Part shown: in pieces, positions 1-8,836 of the stretch
How the letters are laid out: each line of letters starts with the position of its first letter
Position numbering within the stretch: the stretch's first letter is position 1
Assembly (NCBI GenBank): GCA_029238665.1
Contig: JAQWFQ010000025.1
Span: 1-47,293 of the forward strand
Origin: Crocinitomicaceae bacterium
GTDB lineage: Bacteria; Bacteroidota; Bacteroidia; Flavobacteriales_D; Crocinitomicaceae
Reading direction: 5' to 3'
Length of the DNA: 47,293 nt
Program-made: the position numbers and the translations under genes
Notes under the pieces: generated by a model
What the model saw: only the letters and a program-made list of their open reading frames with translations
What the model was told of the DNA's origin: nothing
Database searches by the model: none

Positions 1-1
1 G

Positions 2-75
2 CTCTCCCTCTAGGACTCGAACCTAGGACCCTCTGATTAACAGTCAGATGCTCTAACCAGCTGAGCTAAGGGAGA
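2..75 (-). tRNA. tRNA-Asn (anticodon GTT)
   Basis: Read on the minus strand, the segment folds as a full cloverleaf. The 7-bp acceptor stem is TCTCCCT with AGGGAGA, the D arm contains AGCTCAGCTGGTTAGAGC, and the anticodon stem TCTGA/TCAGA encloses the loop CTGTTAA. The T arm contains GGTTCGAGTCC. The loop puts GTT at positions 34-36, so it reads Asn codons. Position 2 is the discriminator base, and the window edge cuts whatever follows, so an encoded CCA cannot be judged. Confidence 0.96.
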
Positions 76-289
76 ATGTTTTGTCGCAAAAGCGAGTGCA
101 AATATATGTAAAAGAAACTATTCCCTCAAACAAAATGTTTAAAAAATTATTGTTTGATGTCAATTATACCCTTTACTCCATAAGGCTGAATAAAAATCAA
201 GGATATTTATTCAGGGGTAAAATTAACATGGATACTTTTTTGTTTCTTTGTTATGTAAAAAGATCGCCAGGAATAAATAGTTGAAACCG

Positions 290-1363
290 ATGTCAGTTCA
301 AGAGAAGGAAAGTATTGCGCTAGTAGAGTTTGCAGGATCGCACGACGAGTGTCTTTACAGTCAATTATATGCGTTGTCAAATTTAGGTAAGCGTGTAATC
401 CTTATCTGTAACCCAGAAATTCGAGAACGCAACCCACACTTTGAAAACTTTGTGGAGGAGTTTATTAGCGTATCGTTTTCTAAGTCTAAATTTAAGAACA
501 ATAGAATATTGCGCGGCCTTTTAAAAAGGTTAAACCAAGAAAATGTTTCAAAAGTAGTACTAAACACTGCGCAAGGTGGAAGGGTTAGAAACTTGTGTTT
601 AATGAGTTTGTTTTCTCGCATTGAGTTCATTGGCATTATCCATACAACCCGAAAATTTAAAGGTTCGTTTACACAAAAAATCATCAACTGGAAGGTGAAA
701 AAATACCTGCTGCTCAGTAATCACTTAACGTCAACCGTTGTTCCACCCAAAGGAATAACGATTGATTATTTTTACCCAATCCGATACCAAGGGCAAATTA
801 AATCTACCCCGTCAAATTCAACGCTAGAGATTACAATTATTGGCGGTGTAGAGAACAGGCGAAAAGACTTAAGTGGCTTTATTAAAATTGCCTCTAAGCT
901 CGAGCAGGATGTAAACTTTACGTTTTTAGGCAAGAGTGACCCTGCGCATGTTGATGTGCAAGAGTTTCAAGAGGCGTTGGCAAAGAATAAGTTAACAGCT
1001 TGTGTCAAAACCTTTGATCATTTTGTTTCTCAAGCGGAATTCAACACACAGCTACTGAAAACAGATGCCATTTTACCCTTAGTGCATCCAAATACACAGA
1101 GCGCAGACCAGTACTTTAAGAATCAAATTTCTGGGGCAATGAGCGTTGCCTTTGGGTATAAAATACCAATGTTAATTCATGAGTATTATAGCCAAATCGA
1201 AGAAATGAAAGGGATGAGTGTTTATTACAATCCTTCAAATTTTGGACATCGTTTAAGCCAGAAAAAACAGTTTGAAACAACGAGAAAAAACATGGAAAAA
1301 AACCCTTTAATTGATGTTGATGTGCAAGAGGAACGTTACCTTAATTTTATTTTTTCCGATTAA
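290..1363 (+). CDS. Glycosyltransferase-like protein (GT-B fold, family 4 type)
   Basis: The protein has 357 residues from the ATG at 290; an in-frame TTG lies 9 bases earlier, but ATG is preferred. It looks like a GT-B glycosyltransferase. The N-terminal half has alternating beta/alpha segments with an early LVEFAGSHDECLYSQLYAL stretch. The C-terminal half opens with LEITIIGGVENRRKDL, the usual start of the nucleotide-sugar-binding Rossmann domain, and continues through FTFLGKSD and later AFGYKIPMLIH. There is no signal peptide, so it is probably cytoplasmic and works on polysaccharide or lipid-linked sugars. Donor and acceptor cannot be told. Its 3' end overlaps the convergent uvrC gene by 17 bases. 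The family call is by overall pattern rather than a diagnostic motif. Confidence 0.7.
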   Translation: MSVQEKESIALVEFAGSHDECLYSQLYALSNLGKRVILICNPEIRERNPHFENFVEEFISVSFSKSKFKNNRILRGLLKRLNQENVSKVVLNTAQGGRVRNLCLMSLFSRIEFIGIIHTTRKFKGSFTQKIINWKVKKYLLLSNHLTSTVVPPKGITIDYFYPIRYQGQIKSTPSNSTLEITIIGGVENRRKDLSGFIKIASKLEQDVNFTFLGKSDPAHVDVQEFQEALAKNKLTACVKTFDHFVSQAEFNTQLLKTDAILPLVHPNTQSADQYFKNQISGAMSVAFGYKIPMLIHEYYSQIEEMKGMSVYYNPSNFGHRLSQKKQFETTRKNMEKNPLIDVDVQEERYLNFIFSD

Positions 1364-3152
1364 AATAGTCCAGTACAAGTTTAGCCTTTGAGGCTCCAAC
1401 TACAGCCGATAGACTAGCCATATCCGCTTCTTTTATTTTGCGAATGGTGTTAAATGAACGCATCAGGTCTTCATGTGTTTTTGGGCCAATTCCAACAATT
1501 TCTGTCAACTCAGACTGGACAAATTCTTTGCTTCGTTTGTTTCTATGGTGTGTAATTCCAAATCGATGGGCTTCATTTCTTAAGTATTGAATTACCTTTA
1601 AACTTTCAGATCGCTTGTCAATATATATAGGTAAGCTGTCTCCAGGAAAGAAAATTTCTTCCAAACGTTTTGCAATGCCTACAATGGCAATTTTACCCCG
1701 AAGGTTTAGGCGCTCTAAGGCAATTAAAGAGGAGCTTAGTTGACCTTTTCCACCATCAATAACAATTAGCTGAGGTAAAGATAGCCCTTCATCTAGCATG
1801 CGTTTGTAACGTCGAAACACGGCCTCTTCCATAGAGGCAAAGTCATCAGGGCCTACAACGGTCTTAATATTAAAGTGCCTGTAGTCTTTTTTACTGGGCT
1901 TTCCATTTTTAAACACAACACATGCCGAAACAGCGTTTGTTCCTTGTAGGTTCGAGTTGTCAAAGCATTCAATGTGAACAGGTTTATCCTTTAGTCTAAA
2001 ATCTACACGTATTTGTTCTAGAATGCGGTCGGTATGCCGCTCCGGGTTTTTGAGTTTTTCTTGCTTTCTTTTTTCTAAACGATAAAACCGTGTGTTGCGT
2101 TCAGAGAGGTCAATCAATGCTTTTTTGTCGCCGCGTTGTGGCGAAAAGAAATTGATACCATCCAGTTTAATGTCGGTATTTTCGGAAACCAAGACTTCTT
2201 TAGAACTACTCTCAAACTGCGTTCTCATTTCTGGTAAAACAAAACCAATAATATCCGAAATAGATTCTTCCAGTTTTTTCTTTACTTCAACCGTATAGCC
2301 ATGAATGATAGCCCCATTATTAATAACCAGGTAGTTTACATAGGCAACTTTTTCATCATCGAGAACGGTTATCACATCAACCTCATGAACGGTTGGTGAA
2401 ACAACTGTAGACTTCGCTTTATAGCGTTCAATAATATCAATTTTACTTTTGATTTCTTGTGCGTGTTCAAATTGTAAATCAGCGGCATGTTTGTTCATGC
2501 TGTCTTTTAATGAACGAATTACTGCGCTTAGATTTCCTTTTACAATGTGTTCAATGTCTGAGATATAGGTGTTGTACTTTTCTTCACGCTCATAACCTTC
2601 ACACCCTCCCATGCAATTTCCTAGGTGATACTCAAGGCAAACTTTATGGGTTTTTTTAGCAATTTTTTCTGCAGATAGGTCAAGTGCGCAAGTGCGAAGT
2701 GGGTAAATGTCACGAATTAAATCCAGAAGCGTATTCACAACCCTAACACTTGGGTATGGGCCAAAATATTTTGAGCCATCTTTAACCAATCTGCGCGTTG
2801 TAAATACGCGGGGAAAGGGCTCTTTTTTTATACAAATCCAAGGGTATGTTTTATCGTCTTTTAATTGGATGTTATACTTTGGCTGGTATTTCTTGATGAG
2901 GTTGTTTTCGAGCAACAAGGCATCAAACTCAGTATCGACTACCAAGTATTTTATGTCAATAATTTTATTGACAAGCACACGTGTTTTTCCATTTTCCTGT
3001 GTCTTATTGAAGTAGGAGGAAACACGTTTTTTTATGTTTTTAGCCTTACCAACGTATATGATTTTTCCATCTAGATCGTAAAACTGATAAACTCCAGGTT
3101 TTTCCGGAAGCACCTTAAGTTTTAACTGAATGGATTCACGTTTTGCTGACAT
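1347..3152 (-). CDS. uvrC: Excinuclease ABC subunit C (UvrC)
   Basis: This 601-residue protein has the usual UvrC length and domain order. An N-terminal GIY-YIG nuclease (about 14-95, with PGVYQFYD and KIIYVGKAKNIKKRV) makes the 3' incision. A cysteine-containing segment follows (CLEYHLGNCMGGCEGY), then a UVR motif near 205-240 that contacts UvrB. An RNase H-like endonuclease domain (HIECFDNSNLQG, LPQLIVIDGGKGQLSSSL) makes the 5' incision, and tandem helix-hairpin-helix motifs close the protein (EIVGIGPKTHEDLM). It cuts both sides of bulky DNA lesions bound by UvrB in nucleotide excision repair. The ATG is preceded, 4 bases away, by a TATTTTTG box, so the mRNA may be leaderless. mfd, which recruits the same pathway to stalled polymerase, is also in the window at 42297-45638. 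Confidence 0.97.
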   Translation of the reverse strand: MSAKRESIQLKLKVLPEKPGVYQFYDLDGKIIYVGKAKNIKKRVSSYFNKTQENGKTRVLVNKIIDIKYLVVDTEFDALLLENNLIKKYQPKYNIQLKDDKTYPWICIKKEPFPRVFTTRRLVKDGSKYFGPYPSVRVVNTLLDLIRDIYPLRTCALDLSAEKIAKKTHKVCLEYHLGNCMGGCEGYEREEKYNTYISDIEHIVKGNLSAVIRSLKDSMNKHAADLQFEHAQEIKSKIDIIERYKAKSTVVSPTVHEVDVITVLDDEKVAYVNYLVINNGAIIHGYTVEVKKKLEESISDIIGFVLPEMRTQFESSSKEVLVSENTDIKLDGINFFSPQRGDKKALIDLSERNTRFYRLEKRKQEKLKNPERHTDRILEQIRVDFRLKDKPVHIECFDNSNLQGTNAVSACVVFKNGKPSKKDYRHFNIKTVVGPDDFASMEEAVFRRYKRMLDEGLSLPQLIVIDGGKGQLSSSLIALERLNLRGKIAIVGIAKRLEEIFFPGDSLPIYIDKRSESLKVIQYLRNEAHRFGITHHRNKRSKEFVQSELTEIVGIGPKTHEDLMRSFNTIRKIKEADMASLSAVVGASKAKLVLDYFNRKK

Positions 3153-3156
3153 AAAT

Positions 3157-3164
3157 CAAAAATA
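3157..3164 (-). promoter_or_regulatory. Putative -7 box of uvrC (TATTTTTG)
   Basis: On the minus strand TATTTTTG matches the Bacteroidota -7 consensus TAnnTTTG exactly and lies 4 bases before the uvrC ATG. If transcription starts the usual few bases downstream, the transcript begins at or near the start codon. The -33 element is weak: only GTTT, about 16 bases upstream. Confidence 0.4.
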
Positions 3165-3215
3165 AGAGAAAATGTCGCTTAAACAGATTGATGCCGAGAA
3201 TAAAAATCTGTTTAC

Positions 3216-4178
3216 TTATTTAGAAATAAGCTCGTAAAGTTCATTTAAATTCGGGGAAATGATAATTTCAATTCTACGGTTTTTTGCCTTATCATTTAGA
3301 TCTATAGGAACAAACTGCGAGCGACCAGCAGCAATTAATTGAGCCGGATTTATTTCAGAGTTTTTCAACATAATATTAATTACCGAAGTTGACCTTAGAA
3401 CGGAAAGTTCCCAGTTGTTTTTAGGGTGTTTAGCGCTGCTCATCTTGTCAGTGTCGGTGTGCCCTTCAACAATAATTTCAAGGTCTTTTTCTGTTTCCAG
3501 CACTTTTGCCAAGCCAACCAATGCAGCTTGCCCCTCCGATTCAACAGCTGTTTTACCAGAAGCAAAGAGAAGTTTAGCCTCTAGACTTACGTAAATTTTC
3601 CCGTTTTTTTCCTCAATGGTAAGGCCTTTGTTTTCAAACCCTTTCAAGGCATTTTTTACTTTATTTTTCAATTCTTGAACAGCCTTGTCTTTATCAGAAA
3701 TTAATTGTTCAAGCTCGTTTACACGTTGTTCGCGCTCAGCAAGAAGCATTTGTTTTGCCAACAACTCTTTTTCAAGTGCTAAAAGGGCGTCTTCTTTTTC
3801 TTGTAATTCAAGCTGTTTTTGTTGTAAGCCTGCTTGTAAAGTTGCAGTTTCAACAGCTCCAGAAAGCCTAATTTTATCGTAATTAGTTTCTAGTGTTTCG
3901 TTAATTTGAGTTAGCTTGTCATACTTTGCTAGAAGTGTTCTGTGCGCCCTCCCAAGGTTTGTAGTATCTTTTTTAAGTTGATCTGCTTCTTTAGAAAGAA
4001 CGTCAAAGCGAGACCTTAAGTCTGTTGCATCTGCTTCAAAATTAAGCGAACTGTTCTTGAACTTGGCCAACTCTTCGCTACAGCTCTTTTCTTTTTCAAG
4101 CAGTTCATTATACCGTTTTGCAGGCACACAAGCAGTCATTAATACTAAGGCCGACACAAATACAAGGAATCCTTTCAT
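3216..4178 (-). CDS. OmpA-family lipoprotein with coiled coil, peptidoglycan-binding
   Basis: The 320-residue protein starts with a lipoprotein signal peptide (MKGFLVFVSALVLMTACVPA, lipobox ending at Cys17). Residues about 25-180 are rich in Glu, Lys, Leu and Gln with heptad character and should form a long coiled coil. The C-terminal domain is OmpA/MotB-like: LLFASGKTAVESEGQAALVG, IIVEGHTDTDKM, NWELSVLRSTSVINIML, then NRRIEIIISP. This fold binds meso-diaminopimelate in peptidoglycan, so the protein probably tethers the outer membrane to the cell wall through a coiled-coil spacer. It lies 63 bases downstream of nothing on its own strand except the T9SS block (136-base gap) and 63 bases upstream of uvrC; a shared transcript is possible but not shown. 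Confidence 0.88.
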   Translation of the reverse strand: MKGFLVFVSALVLMTACVPAKRYNELLEKEKSCSEELAKFKNSSLNFEADATDLRSRFDVLSKEADQLKKDTTNLGRAHRTLLAKYDKLTQINETLETNYDKIRLSGAVETATLQAGLQQKQLELQEKEDALLALEKELLAKQMLLAEREQRVNELEQLISDKDKAVQELKNKVKNALKGFENKGLTIEEKNGKIYVSLEAKLLFASGKTAVESEGQAALVGLAKVLETEKDLEIIVEGHTDTDKMSSAKHPKNNWELSVLRSTSVINIMLKNSEINPAQLIAAGRSQFVPIDLNDKAKNRRIEIIISPNLNELYELISK

Positions 4179-4314
4179 AATACACGATTTTACACAAAGA
4201 TGGGAAGAAGCGCAGGTTAAAATAGGGTGTTTACTTTGAATTTATGCACATCGAATATTGAATAACCTAAAAAGCATGAGGCAGTGTAATTCCAAAACCA
4301 GAAAAAAAGTGTGT

Positions 4315-7300
4315 TTATTTTACAATAAACGTCTTGGTTTTAATGCCGTATTCAGAGGATAAACTTAAAAAATAAATACCCGTAGCTAAATCTCCAGTGC
4401 TTAACATTACAAGGTTTGACCCTGGGTTGGTGAGAACCTTATGCTGCTGAACACGTTTCCCTTGCAGGTTTTGAATAGACACATTTACAAGCCCAGGCTC
4501 AAGTGAGTTAAACTGTACGTTTAATTCGTGCTCTACCGGGTTAGGGTACAAGATTAAATTTTCAATGGCGTTTAGTTCAGAAACACCAGCCGCAATTATA
4601 TCATCAGAAGGCGCGCCCTCATAGAGGTTAATGTTGTCCAGGTAAAAGTTGTTTCCGCCGTCACTTTCAAAAGCAAATTTAAATTTAAATCCGCCAGAAA
4701 AGTACGTGGAAGTGATGTTTGTAACGTGTACAGTTGTCCAATCGACCTCGTTTGACGAAGGGTACCAGTTTGAGTTTTGTGTGCTACTTGAAAGCATGTT
4801 TCCATGAAGTGTTTTTCGAATTGTCCAATCTTCTTCACAGTCTTCAGCAATGTAAAGCCTTAGCCATTCGTCATCTCCAGTATTTCGTTTTTTATACGAA
4901 TACCTAAAACTAAGTGTTACTGACCCAGAGTCTAAGGAAACTCCAGACAGGTCAATTGGCCCCGAAATTAATTCGTCTAAGTTTTCAGAGTCTTGCCCAT
5001 GATTTGCCAACCGGACACTTCTAGAACCACTTAAAGCAGAAAGGGAGGTAACTTCAAACGCGGCATTGTTGCCCGGGTTGTTTATGGTCCATGCATCCGT
5101 TGAGCTTAAGGTTGAAATGGCTTCAAACCCTTCAAAATAAGGCAATGATTTTGATGCAATAACATTTACATAGTCGTTAAAATAAACAGAGTCACTTCCA
5201 ACACCATTACTTACCACAAGTGCTGCATCTTGCATGCCAGAAGCAGTGTAACATACGGATGGATGTTGATCTGTGGAGGTTGCAGGGTTTCCGTTTGGAA
5301 AATACCAGAGGTAAGTAGAGCCTGCATCTGTATTTATTGATTCATCAAGAACTTGAACACAGGCTGTACTGCTAATGGAAGAGCAGAGTACGCTCATACC
5401 TGCATGAGGGTCACTCCAAGTACATCCAAACTCGCCGGGAAGCTTACGTATTGCAATAGCCCTTTCACTTCTTGCGTTATCTGCACCTAATGCACGAACA
5501 CTAAACCAGTTTTCATCTGTTGATGCCAAGGCAAGTGTTATGTTTGTTGCCGATGAGCTTCCGACTGAATCCATGTACTTGGCACCTAGCATGCTCACTT
5601 CATACCCTGTTGCTCCTGCTACCGCGTTCCATGTAATGTTTATGGAGTCAGGGCAAGACCAACCAAAATCTAAATTCGTTGGCGTTCCTAAAATTGTAAA
5701 CACATCATTAGACACATCTGAGCTAGAAGCTCGTGTAACACGAATTTTAGCAAGGCCGGTAACGGCCGTCGGGATACTCCAATTATAATGCCTTAAGTCA
5801 GAAGCAACGGTTGCAATTGTACTCCATGAAGCGCCGTTATCCATTGTTTGTTCGAGTAAAAAATCGCTTGTATTTCCGACCGCATCCCAACGAATGAGTT
5901 GACTTGTTCCAGGGTTCAGGCCTTCACCTCCATTCGGATAGGTTAAAAGAACCTCATCTCTACCGTATTCATATACAATGTAATATTCTTGAGGGCCTTC
6001 AGGAATAGCAAAGCCTGTAATGTCAATGGAATATGTGCCCGGTATAGGGTTATCAATGGTTACTTGTTCCATGTTATTTAAGTGATCAACTGCTCGAATT
6101 GCATCATCGTCTAAGGTTGTAGCGTTTGCGGCGGCGTTTAAAACCCAAGGCTCATAAGTAACAAACCCGGGGTCAGTAACAACCAAGTCCAAATCATTTA
6201 CAAGTGCAATAGCCGCGTTTGTTGATCCTTGATAATCGGTCCAATAAAGCATTAATTTTAATGCGGTTGTTCCAACAGGAACATTAATGGTGTGGGTTGT
6301 ACTTCCTCCTTGTGCAAGGGTTCCGCTTTGGTAGTTTCCTGAAGCGAGTAGGTCGTATGCTTTTCCAACATTAATCCTTCCCCATCCGTGTTTGAAGTCT
6401 GGACCAGGGTTTCCTAAATCTTTAGCAGTATTCAATACAGCTGCCTTGATTAGGCCTGAGTTTGGATTAACTCCTCCATTTAAATCTTTATATGCTTGGT
6501 AAAGTTGTGCAATTGAACCTGCCACCCCTGGGCAAGACATTGAGGTACCTGTTTTTGTTCCATAGGTATAGTCAGGAGTTGTCGAATAGACACTAGAGCC
6601 TACGCCGCAAATGTCAGGTTTAATTCTTCCGTCTGTTGCTGGCCCACGACTGCTTGATGTGCGCAATTCATCAAGGCTATTTAAGTTTCCTACAGCAATT
6701 ACATTTTTTCCAGATTTATGCCCACCAGTAATGTTTCCCCAAGTAGACCCAGCACCATAACCACAATCTGAAGTTCCAGAATTACCCGCAGAAAACACAT
6801 GAATTAAAGCAGGCATGATTTTTACCTGTTCGTCTAAATCGCGTGTCAAACCATCGTAGCCACCATTACATCCCGAGCTATAACTTTTTGATGTAATAAC
6901 CAAACTGTTGTTTGCGTACAAATTAGGGACATCGTAAAAATTTTGATTGCTTGAGCTGTAAACGAGTAGGTTGGAGCCAAAAGCCATTCCTCGAGCTTTT
7001 GGGTCAATGTTTCCTGCTCCCATAATTGTTCCAGCAACATGGTCTCCATGATCGTCAGAAGGATCTGTGCTACATCCATTGCATTCAGACTGGTCATTTC
7101 TCCCTTTAAAATCGATGTGTGGACCAATGTATCCATCGTCTTGCATCATTAGGGTTATTCCTGTTCCGTCGTAGTGAAGACCAGAAGCATAGTCTGAAGC
7201 AATAGTGTTGCTTCTATGGTTTGTTCTACCAACTAAATTTTCAGGTTCAGCGGGTGGAGATAGCGTTTCAAAGTAGGAAAAACAAGGCAAAGCGTAAAGC

Positions 7301-7851
7301 GCAGGTAGCTTGCTAATTTCAATGCGAACAGTCATTAAGTTAGCCGTTGTTTTTTGAATCATTTTTGCGTTGATACCATTCAGTAATTGTGTAACAACCT
7401 CGGTTGGTATCCCTTTGAAAACGCGCGCGTTTAAGTCAATCTGAGTGCTTCCAAAAAGTGTCCAATGCGGGTAGTTTTCCTGCGCTAAAATTTTCGAAAG
7501 TTTAAATATGGGTTGAATAGGCTCAATACTATAAGTGGAATACTGATGAAGCATGGAAAGGTCTGCTTGTTTGTTTACCCGTGCAAAGTATGCCTTTTTA
7601 GGAAGGTATTCGACCAATTCTATTCCCGCCGCTGAAAGGTGCGATTTTTCATCTGTTGTAGGGATGTTTATAAACTGAATTAACCTAAAATAGCTTCCGT
7701 TTACAAGCTCCTTGGAGGTGTGTTTAGTGGAAAAAACAGTTGTTTTCTTAGGGGTGTATTCTCCCGAATTAAAAAAAACGGCTTGTTTTTCTTGTGCCAA
7801 CATGGAGAATGTAACTAAAAGTGCAAGCGCTAAATTTATAAGTTGTTTCAT
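4315..7851 (-). CDS. Secreted subtilisin-family (S8) peptidase with T9SS type A sorting signal
   Basis: This large protein of 1178 residues begins with a signal peptide (MKQLINLALALLVTFSMLAQ). A prodomain-like region precedes the S8 domain, whose catalytic triad is visible in order: Asp in MMQDDGYIGPHIDF (about 237), His in DHGDHVAGTIMG (about 269) and Ser in TKTGTSMSCPGVAGS (about 437). After the protease come beta-rich segments typical of secreted subtilases, including a fibronectin-like module and a jelly-roll-like region (PYFEGFEAISTLSSTDAW onward). The end is a T9SS type A signal (LILYPNPVEHELNVQFN, terminating KTKTFIVK). It should be exported by Sec, carried through the outer membrane by T9SS, and act as an extracellular protease. 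It lies 57 bases downstream of the PorP/SprF gene on the same strand, so it may belong to that transcript. The Asp motif QDDG differs from the common DTG/DSG. Confidence 0.9.
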   Translation of the reverse strand: MKQLINLALALLVTFSMLAQEKQAVFFNSGEYTPKKTTVFSTKHTSKELVNGSYFRLIQFINIPTTDEKSHLSAAGIELVEYLPKKAYFARVNKQADLSMLHQYSTYSIEPIQPIFKLSKILAQENYPHWTLFGSTQIDLNARVFKGIPTEVVTQLLNGINAKMIQKTTANLMTVRIEISKLPALYALPCFSYFETLSPPAEPENLVGRTNHRSNTIASDYASGLHYDGTGITLMMQDDGYIGPHIDFKGRNDQSECNGCSTDPSDDHGDHVAGTIMGAGNIDPKARGMAFGSNLLVYSSSNQNFYDVPNLYANNSLVITSKSYSSGCNGGYDGLTRDLDEQVKIMPALIHVFSAGNSGTSDCGYGAGSTWGNITGGHKSGKNVIAVGNLNSLDELRTSSSRGPATDGRIKPDICGVGSSVYSTTPDYTYGTKTGTSMSCPGVAGSIAQLYQAYKDLNGGVNPNSGLIKAAVLNTAKDLGNPGPDFKHGWGRINVGKAYDLLASGNYQSGTLAQGGSTTHTINVPVGTTALKLMLYWTDYQGSTNAAIALVNDLDLVVTDPGFVTYEPWVLNAAANATTLDDDAIRAVDHLNNMEQVTIDNPIPGTYSIDITGFAIPEGPQEYYIVYEYGRDEVLLTYPNGGEGLNPGTSQLIRWDAVGNTSDFLLEQTMDNGASWSTIATVASDLRHYNWSIPTAVTGLAKIRVTRASSSDVSNDVFTILGTPTNLDFGWSCPDSINITWNAVAGATGYEVSMLGAKYMDSVGSSSATNITLALASTDENWFSVRALGADNARSERAIAIRKLPGEFGCTWSDPHAGMSVLCSSISSTACVQVLDESINTDAGSTYLWYFPNGNPATSTDQHPSVCYTASGMQDAALVVSNGVGSDSVYFNDYVNVIASKSLPYFEGFEAISTLSSTDAWTINNPGNNAAFEVTSLSALSGSRSVRLANHGQDSENLDELISGPIDLSGVSLDSGSVTLSFRYSYKKRNTGDDEWLRLYIAEDCEEDWTIRKTLHGNMLSSSTQNSNWYPSSNEVDWTTVHVTNITSTYFSGGFKFKFAFESDGGNNFYLDNINLYEGAPSDDIIAAGVSELNAIENLILYPNPVEHELNVQFNSLEPGLVNVSIQNLQGKRVQQHKVLTNPGSNLVMLSTGDLATGIYFLSLSSEYGIKTKTFIVK

Positions 7852-7908
7852 CAGTTTGAATAAATAACGAATGGCTAAAATACAGAAAACAAGCTTTGCT
7901 ACTCAAAC

Positions 7909-8835
7909 TTACTCAAATAACGGACAGCTAGATGATGATGTTTTACGTGGTTTACATGTTGTGTACCTCAATGAAATTTCATGCGTATTACTTGCTCCTA
8001 GCTGTATGTTGGAGAGGGTATAGTCGAAGGAATAAGAGATGGAAAACTGCTCTTGAATTTTAATGTTTAACAATGCGATTAAAGCGTCCGTATTTCGATA
8101 CCCAACACCAATTCCAACAACGTTGTTAATATCCATCATGAGGTTTAAGTCGATAGAAACTGGGCCTTTTGCTGGAATTCGAAGAATACCAGCGGGGGTT
8201 AAAGAAATGGACTCGTTTATGGCAAGTTGATAGCCTGCGCTTAGCGAAGCATGAAATCGGTTTCTTGTGTTGAGTCCAACATTATTCCACTTGCTGGGAA
8301 TTAAATTTTTAAGGGTTAAGCCAACGTAATATGTTTTAGCGTTAAACCAAGCTCCAAAAGAAGCATCTGGAGTTACAATGGACCCTTCGCTCATTGCAGC
8401 AGGGTCAGGCTCACTTCCTTGTAGTCCTGATGGGTCGTACCCCAGCTGCATGATCCCGCCGTATAACCCCAGCGAAAGCCGATTGTATTCATCAAAGTTA
8501 AAGTGTGCGGCGTAGGCTGCGCTTAAACGATTTACATTGAATTGTCCAATTTGATCCGTTTCAAATTTAAACCCAGTGCCATGCCTAGCGCTTAAATATT
8601 TCCTTCTTTGGGCGGCTAAAGGAATGCTGACAGAAAGAAAACCACTGTTTGGTGCTCCTTCAAACCTTATCCATTGCATGCGGTATAAAGAATGAATGTC
8701 TACACATCTTTTTATTCCAGCGTGTGCAGGGTTTTCTGCAAATTGGTTCATAGACCATTGACTATATTGGGGCAACTGCTGACTTAATAAAGTCAGTGAA
8801 AACATTGAAAAATAAAGTAGAACAATTGATTTCAC
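7909..8835 (-). CDS. PorP/SprF family type IX secretion membrane protein
   Basis: This 308-residue outer-membrane protein has an N-terminal signal peptide and the hallmark start of the PorP/SprF family: QQLPQYSQWSMNQFAENPAH, followed by MQWIRFEGAPNSG. The rest alternates beta strands and glycines as in a barrel, for example GFKFETDQIGQFNVNRLSAA. Family members are needed for secretion or surface attachment of T9SS cargo with type B (CHU_C) C-terminal domains. The start is GTG at 8835, one base after the stop of the upstream type B cargo gene. This spacing suggests translational coupling and a dedicated pair. The next ATG would cut into the signal peptide, which supports GTG. Confidence 0.92.
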   Translation of the reverse strand: MKSIVLLYFSMFSLTLLSQQLPQYSQWSMNQFAENPAHAGIKRCVDIHSLYRMQWIRFEGAPNSGFLSVSIPLAAQRRKYLSARHGTGFKFETDQIGQFNVNRLSAAYAAHFNFDEYNRLSLGLYGGIMQLGYDPSGLQGSEPDPAAMSEGSIVTPDASFGAWFNAKTYYVGLTLKNLIPSKWNNVGLNTRNRFHASLSAGYQLAINESISLTPAGILRIPAKGPVSIDLNLMMDINNVVGIGVGYRNTDALIALLNIKIQEQFSISYSFDYTLSNIQLGASNTHEISLRYTTCKPRKTSSSSCPLFE

Positions 8836-8836
8836 G

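Noticed and set aside
81-284. A 67-codon open frame between the tRNA and the first glycosyltransferase.
   Set aside because: Composition looks random, there is no start signal or family resemblance, and it runs into the next gene; treated as intergenic.
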